Positions 12,517-23,700 of a stretch of 64,000 bases of DNA are shown here, one piece after another; position 1 is the stretch's first letter; each line of letters starts with the position of its first letter. Source of the DNA: Owenia fusiformis (taxonomy: Eukaryota; Annelida; Polychaeta; Sabellida; Oweniidae); assembly GCA_903813345.2 (NCBI GenBank), contig CAIIXF020000001.1:16821915-16885914 (forward strand). Direction: 5' to 3'. The notes beneath the pieces were generated by a model that worked only from the letters and a program-made list of their open reading frames with translations, did no database searches and was not told the DNA's origin. Both the position numbers and the translations under genes were made by a program.

Positions 12517-12546
12517 TTTTGTTGATTAGTATCGACTTGTCTCATA
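12348..12546 (-). CDS. EFCAB7: EFCAB7 exon with start codon (CDS 12516-12348, 5'UTR to about 12546)
   Basis: The ATG is at 12516-12514, followed by a Ser/Arg-rich leader and an acidic helical segment (residues ~24-56, containing YYLMVFDDI) that matches the N-terminal helical region of EFCAB7. The donor after 12348 is GTAGAC, leaving phase 1. On the 5' side a pyrimidine-rich stretch ending TTTTTAG just above 12546 looks like an acceptor, so a non-coding exon probably lies upstream. Confidence 0.85.
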
Positions 12547-12747
12547 CTAAAAACAAATAGTTATTTGTTTAGAAATACCCTATGGTCTAAACTAAGGATC
12601 AAGAGGTCATGAAAGTGATTTCAGAAAAAGTAGTGATATTTTCAAAAAATAATATGCAAGCCATCTTAATCACAGGCTAAGGGCGATAGAATAATTTTTA
12701 AATAAAAATGGCATGATAATCGATCTATGTTTATTTATAATTCTGGA

Positions 12748-12749
<2 letters not shown>

Positions 12750-12780
<31 letters not shown>
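12750..12780 (+). repeat. (CTG)10 trinucleotide repeat
   Basis: Ten uninterrupted CTG units, which are CAG on the strand transcribed for EFCAB7, in the presumed first intron or 5' region. Confidence 0.95.
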
Positions 12781-12782
<2 letters not shown>

Positions 12783-12985
12783 TCTTTATATCGGCCCAAA
12801 ACCTATGATCTTTATCATGATTATCCAGTTTTGGCAGTCACATAAGAGGAGATAACACCCTAAATTATAGAGGAAAAAATAATCCATATCTCAATCTAGC
12901 TATTCAGGCCAGATAAAACTGCAAATGTAAGACCAATGTAAAATTTGTAAAATAGAACTTCGTCATATTCGCAGATGGACCAATC

Positions 12986-13170
12986 CCAGGCCCATAGCTA
13001 GGGGACGTTCGATGGGTTCGAGCGTACCCCCCCCCCTCTGGCCAAAAATTCTTACAAAATTATGCAGTTTTAACCATTCTGAGCACTTTTTAAGTGATTT
13101 TGGCCATTTTTTGACCAAAATTGTCAAAAGTGAAACACCCCCTTGGCAAATCCTGACTACAGGCCTGAAT
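12986..13170. mobile_element. Small inverted-repeat element with poly-C core (copy 1)
   Basis: Left end AGGCCCATAGCTAGG and right end CCTGACTACAGGCCT are inverted copies. The interior has a C-rich tract, GGCCAAAAA, ATGCAGTTTTA and CCTTGGCAAATCC, all shared with the copy at 62978. Confidence 0.6.
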
Positions 13171-13834
13171 CAGATCATGCAACGCATTCGAGATGTATGC
13201 GCAATATAGCCATGAAGATATGGAATAGAGAATTTCACTTTCATAACCTGGTGTATATAATCAGCTTAGAGCAGAACTTCCTCCTATTTGCGGTTGCCTT
13301 GGTATCATCAATGAATCAAAAATATCGCAAATCTAATTGTAGGGTGGCGTAATGTAACATTTTGTGTGTGGCAAGAATAAAGCCCATGGGAGAACAAAGA
13401 GTAGTAGCTAATTCAGAGTACAGAGATACGGTGTATGTGTAGCTATACAATGATCAGAGAGGATGCTTATTCTTCAACAGACATCCAGAGGGGAGAAACA
13501 CCAGGGTTCAAAGATGACATACGCTTATAATGTAAATCTGTATTGAGATGACATCGTCGCTGATTGGTCAAAAGTCGACAAACAAATGATTTCATCAATG
13601 GCGATCATCAAAATTTTTGAAACACGCTCCGAATAATATTATGTTCATTTCTGGTGTGTTAACCAATATCATACATGTAGCTTCTCATTTCACATCAAGA
13701 TAAAGAAAGGTGTACGGTTATCGTACAGGTAAAAAACATTGTTTAACCATTCGGTATACAGTTAAGAGCATAGGATGTCGACATGGCAGTAAATATTGAA
13801 AATATTGTCCGAAATTTTCGAAATTCCCTCTTAC

Positions 13835-13900
13835 CGGAAACAAATCCATTTTACACGGAAGTGACGTAACGAAAAACCAAGTTCGTGCTATTACGGAAGA
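13835..13900 (-). promoter_or_regulatory. EFCAB7: Putative EFCAB7 promoter and non-coding first exon
   Basis: On the plus strand 13855-13870 reads acGGAAGTGACGTAAC, an ETS-type core next to a CRE/ATF-type TGACGTAA, a pair typical of TATA-less housekeeping promoters. On the minus strand it is followed within 40 bp by a donor (GTAAGA, exon edge at 13835) that could splice to the acceptor above 12546. An ATG inside this small exon would meet a stop soon after splicing, so I treat the exon as 5'UTR. Inference from motifs only. Confidence 0.45.
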
Positions 13901-14713
13901 GTTCGGGAAATTCAGTTATAACCGCCATCTTAATCGAACTTCGACCAAAAGAGCCATAAGAAACAAAAAGACCTCGTTCTGCCAACTAACACAGACAATC
14001 GGTGGTTCCAATATATTAGAAGTAACATTTTGAGTTCTAGAATGCATTGAGGTAGGTTTCTTAAGTGGAAGGGGCGTAGATAATTCTCCCAAGTTGTAAT
14101 CGTACAGGCAAATGTATGGGCTCAGTACAGGCCCATAGTCCGGGAACAGGATAAGTGTACGGAATATGCCTATATCAATTAAAACATCTCATCGGAGTGT
14201 AGTATTTGATAACTAGCCGATGAAAATTCGAAAAAACGAAGGTGGTAAGCAAGAGACTTAATTATGTCTGTCATCTTTAAACTCTGGGGCTTTCCCTCCT
14301 CTTACAGACATCAGTCCACAGTTCAAGTTGAAGTTCACAATATTTTTTGAATCACATCACTTATGGTGTCAAAATACACAAGTTAAAATCGTTGAAAAAA
14401 AAAATCATACGATTGCGTGAAATATCAACTTGTGGTCTTATTACTAACCTCATTTTAATTACGATAAGTTAGTAGTAATAGAAGATATAAGACAAAACTT
14501 ACCATGAATTTTGATTCAGATTTGTTTCCATATCTCTAGATGCGCAATGACCTGCGCAGTGAACGTGAATAAATTTTGAAAATTTCCGCGGAAAATATTT
14601 CAAGTAATGATTCGACTGTAACATCTTAAATATCATATATAACTCTAATGCACTAATACACACAATACATAATATATTGTTCCACATTGTCATTGCCTTG
14701 ATAAATCCGCAAA
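13901..14713. promoter_or_regulatory. Divergent intergenic region between EFCAB7 and gene A
   Basis: The two genes are head to head, with coding starts 2.2 kb apart and probable transcription starts less than 1 kb apart. CpG is locally more frequent than in the surrounding DNA. Seen: a YY1-like GCCATCTT at about 13923, an E2F-like palindrome TTTCCGCGGAAA at about 14582-14593, and two TGCGCA half-sites around 14540-14560. Part of the region (about 13960-14160) is a copy of the repeat that forms the inverted pair at 15.5-16.1 kb. A shared bidirectional promoter is plausible but unproven. Confidence 0.35.
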
Positions 14714-14735
14714 ATGCCTCCAACGAAACGAAAAA
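14714..14735 (+). CDS. Gene A coding exon 1 (start)
   Basis: Only 22 coding nucleotides: ATG at 14714, then PPTKRK, then donor GTAAGT. Phase 1 fits the acceptor at 17180 exactly. The 5'UTR lies upstream without an obvious further intron. The exon is too short to be found by ORF length; the call rests on the strong donor and on downstream phase agreement. Confidence 0.65.
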
Positions 14736-17700
14736 GTAAGTTAAATCTAATATTACTCTATTATCGCCCATGCTTTTTTCTAGTAAAAAAACTTTCTTTT
14801 ACAGTGGGGATCATAAAGAATTGCAAAAGCTATGAAAATTACATGCTGTCGCACATGTAATAAATTCTTACCTCAGTGTCTCTATTTTCTCCGTCTTAGT
14901 AAGTCCAAATATAGTGGAATTTATGTCCCTAATGACAAAAAGAACTTCAAAAGTTGAATTGGATATTCACATGTTATGCCGACTCTTCAAATGTTGAGGT
15001 GATTTTGTCGCCCGATTGCGCCGGAACGGAGGATTGGCCAGAATGCAACATGACACGTGCCAGCTTTCAAAATGCTGTTCCGCCATTTTGAAACCTGTCA
15101 TGAGTAAATACGGTTAACTGATGTTGCATTCTGGGAGTCAACCGTCCTTGGATTACAAACATGGCGATTCATGAAAACATTCATTCGATTTGGTAGGGAT
15201 TTATCCATTATTTGCAGGTATGAAGCTTTGGATTCATTTATTGTGCTACTTTAGTGAACGGGAATTATTTTTCTACCGCTTTGGAGAGTTTGAGACACGA
15301 AACTTGGAAATAAGCTCATTGTGACAACTTGTGAACGTTGAGTTTTATTTTTGTCCCCCACTGTATAAATAGATATGAGATCTAGATCATATATTTCTTA
15401 CCTCAGTAGATTGTAAATCTAGGCATTCATATGTCATTCAATGTTTTAGTCCTTTCAACAAATCTTTCTTTGGGCTGGGGCTCAGATAGAAAGTCTAAGG
15501 AACTTCAGCAAGTATTTCAACAAAATCATCAGGCATTATCCCGTGCCAGGACTATAGTCCTGCATTGAGAGCATTCTTTTGCCTGTACGATTACAACATG
15601 GGAGAATTTTCTACGCTTCTTACACTTAAAGATACCTATTTCAATAGATTCCTTGTTTAGCATTCTTTTCTTGTAGTTGAATCCACAATTGTCTGGGTTT
15701 ATCGGCAGAACAAAGAAATTTTCGTTTTTAATCACAATATTTGCGTGTAATATTTAACTTATTTCAACCGTCAAATTCCTCCATTTTTGGTGCTTCCGGG
15801 CCACTTCCGGGTCAGTCAAACGGGGAATCCCCTTTTGAATCCAACCGCCATCTTGGAAAGTGATGGAATATCTCTCGATGAAAAATAAAAATGTTCCCGT
15901 TCTGCCAATATACCCAGACAATTGTGGATTCAACTACAAGAAAAGAATGCTAAAATACCCAGGAATCAATTGAAGTAGGTATCTTAAGTGTAAAGGGCGT
16001 AGATAATTCTCCCAAGTTGTAATCGTTCAGGCAAAAGAATGCTCTCAATGCAGGACTATAGTCCTGGTACAGGATAAATCAGGCCTGTCAACTTGGGAGC
16101 ACTAAAATGAGTGACTTACAAATGTTGAACACCTTGGTTCAAATTTTTAAGGCATGAAAAATGTAAAGCAAACAGTTTGGAACATAAATAAATGACAGGT
16201 GTGAGGATTTCCAATGTTAAAAATAAGAGAATTTTCAAGAAGCCATACATCAGTGGATGGGATTATACAAAATGTAAAATATACAAATTTTAAGGGATAT
16301 TTATCTAGACAATATTGGAAATTATGTGCATTCAGATGACCATGGTTAGGAAATGGTGATAGAAAATCCATGTGTCATTTATTTTTGCGAAAAAAATTTC
16401 GGCATTCGTTTTTTGACGTATCGGTGTTCGTTTTTTTATGTTCTTCTCCGGAAATATTTTTGCTTGACAATAATCAGACAAAATGCTTATTTTCGTGACC
16501 TATTCTGTAACGCAAAAAAACTGGCGTGACTTCAATTTCTTCAGCAAATGCGTGACAAATACAATAATTGCGGGACAGTTGACAGGCCTGTCACCATCAA
16601 CTGAGTCTAAGTCACTAATTTTATGTTAGCCTCAGCCATTAACTTCTGGTTGTATTTTCAGATGAAGTTCTAATTTGAAAATGAGTAAATGTCGTATGGT
16701 TAGGGATTTAGCCCTGGACTCAGTGCAAAGTAGACTGAATCATTCCTCAAAAAGGTGTTCTTTCAACCTTTTCACGAGATGCGCTGCATCGAGTGTGAAG
16801 TTTAGGAAATAACGACTGAGTGGTGTGAATCAGCCGTAATCAACTGGGCTTAAATATTTTTGACACATTGCAAAATATTTTCTATGAAATCACCTAAAAG
16901 ATACAAAATCACCAAAAGAACATATTTTCAAAGAAACTTTTTGTCAATATGGCAAATATCAATTTCAATATGTATAGTCAAGTTGTCACATTGACAACCA
17001 ATCAATGAATGACCTTTGATAGAGTTGTTAGTTATATAATATAGAGCATAAATATGAAATACTGTGCTCCAATTTGCTGGAATCGAATACACCTTGCCTA
17101 GCTATGTGTGAATCTCAATTAATGCATTATATCGATCTCTGAAAAATACATGTCAGTGCATATTGTGATGATGTTTCAGGTAACGTTGCCATGGAGAACA
17201 CAAGTAAAAGGCTGCGGTCACTAAGAGACACACTGAACACTGATGACAACGGAAGTCCTTTAACACCTAAGATTGGGTTGTCGTTGCTTCAGAGAATGGC
17301 CAATAAAATGAATAACACCACTCTGACAACATCACATGTAAGTTTCAATTTTAGAAAAATGTATTCAATTGTGTTTGTGATTATTATCATACCTACAAAA
17401 AGGAAGAAAGGAATGATGTTGCCAGCCTCGTGGGCAGGCATTATATCTCAGTTGCCTTATCTGATCAGTTCCTTAAAAATTGGAATAACTGGACACTGTA
17501 CCCTATTGAAAAATAAACAATTACATTGCACCCTTTTGAAAATCTGTCTGCACCCTGTTGGAAGGATGAAACATTGACATATTTTGAGCTTTTAAGTTGC
17601 ATGATAATTTCCAATTGAAATAGACACTCTCCTCTTTTTCAATATTTTTTAATTGACTAATTTATTGGTTATTTAATTTTGAGGTTTGATATTTACAGAA

Positions 17701-20700
17701 AGAAGAATTGAATTGGTGGTGCAAGCTACATATGATTATGAATTAAAAGCTAAGGGTAACTTAGGACCAGACTAACAGATTAGAGATTATGACCTTTTAA
17801 ATAATATAATATAGCCTTTGTACTAGTGGTGCTTGAATGTCAGTGCTCACCACTCACTCATTGAACCTGTCCAAGATATTTGCTTGAGTACATTTTTTAA
17901 ACTTGAGTAGGCATGTTTTATTAATACCCCGAAATGATCATTTTTGTTATCACTGAATGGAATAAAGTCTCGATTCAGGAAACAAACTGAACATTTTTTA
18001 AAAATCAACAAACACCAATATGGCATAAATAATTATATGTCTGGTCATTTAATTGATACAAATTATTAGAACATCGATAGTAGTTAGGAGAGTGGCTAAA
18101 ATACTATTTATTTGGTCTTCGAACAGTCTTCTGGGTGAATTTTTAATTTTATCAATTTTCCCTCATTTTTGCGAGTGTCCCTTGATCACAGTGAGATTTT
18201 TACACTTTCTACTTGAGTGGCATTTTTCATGGGAGTTGCAGTACTAATATGTACATGCTTTTAGTTTGACTAATCAGATGATCATTTTGATGTTTTCAGA
18301 ACATAACTGACATCTCTCAGTTGGTTCCTACTGGTGAAAGTACAAGACTGTCATTTGCTCAAGGCCCAGCTTCCCAGTCACAACACAGTCAGGATCATAC
18401 GAAACATAAGGATCTAGAAAATCAAGAAACTGGGGAAGAGTCATTCAGTAAGCCAGGTATTAATTATGATTTTAAGTGGCAATATATGGTGAAAGGTATT
18501 AAATTGTTGTTGTAATTTCAAAATATATGTAAATTATTGAACACATAATTCTGAAGCAAACTACACAGGGGGAATGTGTGAAAACTTCTATTTTACATGT
18601 AGAATTGAGCATTATGTGCTAAGTCTGCTAAGTTTGCTAAGTATGTTGCTTTTTGGAGAAATTGAAATATTAAGAATTCATACTCTTTATCCACGGTTGT
18701 TAGAACATGTGTCTAGAATCAAGATTCTCTTTAACATTCTTATTTTATGTTTGCAGGACCAAAGTCAAAAACGAGAAGAAAGCCAAAACAGAGCCACAGA
18801 GTCCTTAGAGTGAGAAATTCATCTTTAAATTACCAGGAAAATCAGGCCATAGATATGTCACCAAATGATCAAAATGATAAAACAGAAAGAGAACCTGCCT
18901 GGAAAGAAGTGAGTAAAACATTTGAAGAACAAAGAAAGAGACGATTAAGCTCAAAATCTAGAAAATCTACAATAATACAATCTGTTATTGAGGAAGTCTC
19001 TGCCGAAGCCATAGAAGTAGATCCACATGATAGACACACTGAGAAAAATCATTCAAAGTCAGATAGATCTAACAATGAAGACGATGCACTACAACAGAAT
19101 GTTGATGATAACGAGCAAGATAAACTTAATGAAGAGGAAGCTGTACCAAGTGTTAACAATGAAAAGACCATTGAATCTGATGCTGCTGAAATGGGTTCTA
19201 CAGGTGGAGATATAAGCGGAGAAGTGTCTAATGATAATCAGGAGACTAAGAAGGGCAATGGTAGCGATGAGAATGAAAGATCTGAAGATGCTTCACAGAA
19301 AGACAACATGCTTTCCTTAGATACAAGCAGACAAGTGCAACATAATACAAACAATTATGGAAATGATGGTAATGATGACAGTGACAACAATGATGAGCAA
19401 GATGACATTATACAAAGAGGACAACAAAGGAGTACAAACAATCAAACAAAAACATCTAAAAGGATGGATTATTACAAATCAATGATAAGCCAGCTCAGTT
19501 CACCAAAAGTACAAAAGGGACCAACACAAGGAGGTGTTGGTAAGAGAACAGATTCTGAGGGCCCTGAGAGCCAGGATATCGAGGCTCCTCAGACCTATGA
19601 CACACCAGAGAACAAACATACTGATGAAGAGATGAATAACAAAGGTGATGAAGCTGAAATGAATCATGAAGTTGATAACAATGAGATGAATGATATAAAT
19701 GATGAGGTTAATAATGATGAGATAAGTGACAGTGAACACAGTGATGTGGAACAAAAAGAAAATGAAAAAGATGAACATGAAAATGATGATGATGTTCAGA
19801 TGTTGAATAAACAAAATGAAAATGATGATGACATGAATAAGGATGATGTGGATCAAATTCCAACAGTGAAAGCATCAAAAATTGCCAATCAGAGAGATGT
19901 AGAATCACATAATGAAGAAAGTGTAAACCATGTGAAAAAACAAAGGAAAACTAAATCGAGACAAAAATCAGGAAAATCAAAAAGTAACACAAAGGATGTT
20001 AACCTAAGTTCAAATAATCAAACTCCCGCAAAAAATGCAATTGATGAAGTGTTAACAGAGGAGTCTAAAACACAAAATATGGATGAACAACAGTTTCAAA
20101 TGTCAAATAAAGACTTTACCTCACACACAAAGGGACAAAAAGCTCAAGCTAAGAAAAAAGCAAAGCACTCAAGAAGAGAGGACATTAATGATGTTGAAGA
20201 TGTCATTGAGTCTAGTAATATGGTTCCAAGGACTGAAGATGTTCTCCAGAAAGGTAAGGAATAAAATCCCAGGCTTGTTTGAAATAATCTTAGAGGATAG
20301 AATAGCTGGATCAGATATCTTGATATTGGAGATCCTACAAAACAATTTACTTATGGTTCATTTTGGAGCAATCAGATTTTTTCACCACGTGAGCCCACTA
20401 ATGGAGTCACTTTCTATGACTTGTGTTTTGCATGAATGACAAGTGTCTGTAACAATTCTTGCATTTTTATAACCATTCATAAGTAGTGATATTTTATCAG
20501 ATAAATGTCTTGTTGGGATTTGGTGCTTTCTGGAATTGAACAGTTTTGAGCCAGTTGAGACAAGTAATCTTTATTAGTACATAATACATTAAAACTTGTA
20601 GGAAAAAGAGGAGACAAAGATGCTGGGCGGATGAAAAGCAAGGATGAAAGAAAGAACCAACTGGAAAACTTAACAAAGATTGATTCATCTATGGTATGAT

Positions 20701-23700
20701 TAATATTATTACACTGTATCTGAAGCATAGTCTTAAGATATTTCGGTTCGGGATCTATGTTTGCACCTCATCAGATTGTTGAGAAAAGACTCTTTTGAAC
20801 TATCTTGACACAAGAAAGATATCAAAAGTCTCATAGGCAGTAAAAGTCTAAAACAGCTCCAAGATTATAAGTTACCTAGTTCTAAATCATAGAAATTTAA
20901 CAAATACTCTTTAAATGGAGGTTTTAGTTATTCTTTGAATCCCTGTTTTATGAAATTTTTTGTCCTTTTCCAATGACTTTTAAGTTTTCTGGAAAATGCA
21001 GGGCTCAGTCCCAAAATGGCATAATGAAAAATCTTTGAGAATTGATTTACTCTTTCATTGATCACACAATTTAGGTTAAATCACAATCTAATGTGCATGT
21101 CAACAAGATCATCTAGTTGCAAGCAAATGGAACTTTGTATTCATAAAGTTTGAAATGTTGGAGAAATTAAAAAATAAAGTAACTTATCCATTTCTCCAAG
21201 TAAAGATATGATATTCTGGCACAACCAAAACTACGAGTGTCATCTATTAATCCATTTATATAGCAAGTCTTCTTGTAATTGTAATATATAAATTGTAGGT
21301 GTACAAGAAGCTAAAGAGAGAAGTAGTGAAAGGTCTGGCAGAATGGCATCCTGATGTGGTAGCAAAAGAACTTGCAAGATCTAAAGCATTATGTATGTAT
21401 ATATTTATTTTTCCCTTGCATGTACTAATACCAATACAATATTTACACACATGATATAATAATCATAATATTTGATGCCAATATAATATACAAATATAAT
21501 AGTTCAAGTAATAATTCAATACAAAAACACACAATAGGCTTACATGTATTCAACTCAATTCAATCCATACATGTATTCAAGCAAGATTTAGATCTGTACT
21601 CCAAATGTTTTATTTTATCAATACTTGTGAAATGTACAAACATTTTGTAGCTGCTTTTGTATCAGTAAAACTGAAAATAGCACTTTATAGACACACCAGG
21701 TACCAGGTAGCAGTATAAAAAAAACTCAGAACCATTCTCTCATATTTTTACTTATGTTACAACTGTTTTTTGACTGACATTTTATCAAGCTTTGTCTTGA
21801 CTAATATTTGGATCCTTCAAAAGAGTTTGCACAAATATCTTTAACTATGAGAAAATGAACCAATCTTGTTCACTCTATTATACCTTTCATTTGGTGTTCA
21901 TGAGCAACCAATTTGGTTTATTAGTAATGATTATGTTATTTGTTTTTATGTGTCTGTTCCTGATTAATGGTTTATTATCCCATCGAACGAAGTTCGGAGG
22001 GATATAGGGAACGCCTCCGTCCGTACGTACGTCCGTCCGTCAGTCCGGGCAATAACTCAAATACCGTTGGCCCGATTTTGTTCATATTTTGTACACATAT
22101 ACCCTATGGGGTTAGAAGTTCTGCTTGAAAGCCGATTTTCAAAATGGCCGCTCATTTCAAAATGGCGGCCATTTTAGTGCCGATTTTACAGTAATTTAGG
22201 TGCAATATGTAAAACTGTAATAGCAATATGTTTTAAATGTAAAAAAATTATAAAGGGCATTAATAATGCTACAAATGTAGATATTAAAGAAGCACATGGC
22301 AGCCATCTTGAAAAATGGCGGCCTTTACTCGTCATATTACGATTTTTGCTATAACTCAAAAAATAGTGGAGCGATTTTGTTCATATTTGGTATGTGAATA
22401 CTATAAGCATTGGACATTGTGTAAAGACACTTTTGGTAGAAGGCGGCCATTTTGAAAAATGGCCGCAATTTTGAAAAATGGCTGCCATTTTAACGTATTT
22501 TACTATAACTCGAAAAGTAGTGGAGTGATTTTGTTCATATTTGGTATGTGTATACTATAAGCATGGCACACTGTCCTATGACACTTTGGGTAGAAGGCGG
22601 CCATTTTGAAAAAAATTTTGAAAAATGGCCGCCATTTTAACATATTTTACTATAACTCGAACAGTAGTGGAGCGATTTTTTCATATTTGGTATGTGAATA
22701 CTAAAAGCATAGCACACTGTCCTATGACACTTTTGGTAGAAGGCAGCCATTTTGAAAAAAATTTTGAAAAATGGCCGCCATTTTAACATATTTTACAATA
22801 ACTCGAAAAGTAGTAGAGCGATTTTGTTCATATTTGGTATGTGAATACTATAAGCATGGTACACTGTCCTATGACACTTTTGGTTGAAAAATGGCTGCCA
22901 TTTTAACGTATTTTACTATAACTCGAAAAGTAGTGGAGCGATTTTGTTCATATTTGATATGTGAATACTTTAACCATGGCACATTGTCTAATAAAACTTT
23001 GGGGACTCGTCGGCCATTTTGAAAAATGGCCATCATTTTTATGTGTGTTATTTTACAAGTACGTGTGCGATTTTTCAAAAATTTTAGAGGTGGCTACTTA
23101 AAAGCATATTATTTCTTCTGATGACAACTTGGCTAGTGAGCAACCATTTTGAAAATGGTGGCCTTTCTGGTGTGTTGTTTTATGATATTTGCTATTCGTT
23201 TGTAAAAATGCCAGCCATTTCTGTTCGATGGGATTCGCTACGCTTTGGCGTTGCCGTTGTTCTGGTTAGATGTCTGTTAGATGTTATATGGTACTTCCAA
23301 AAATATACTAAACAATACAATTAGACAAACAGAGTATCTTATGCATTTGGTCAAAATCAACAGTGACATCTTATATCAATATTTCCCATCTTCCCATCCC
23401 ATTTTCTGGGATGTCACAGAATGACCCCAAAGGGCAAACATACTTGGTATTATCTTGAGACATCTTCATTCAAGACATAACCTAATTTTATGAAGTTATC
23501 AATGTTCTCCTATGTGTTAATAAAGTATTAGAAGATATGACTGGAAACAAGACTTCAGTAATTTGGTTTGATATATTACATATACATGCAATGAATGATC
23601 ATAAAAAACATAATGAAGAATCGGAAAACAGTATTACACAAGTTATATGCATCAGTGCATTTAGACATGGTGAAAATAATGCTTTGCTAGGTATTGCTAG

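Noticed and set aside
19500-19908. Minus-strand ORFs rich in Ile, Phe and His
   Set aside because: They are the shadow of the GAT/AAT-rich plus-strand exon of gene A.
21978-23267. CRISPR-like array of regularly spaced units
   Set aside because: The units are contiguous 135-bp tandem repeats in animal DNA without unique spacers.
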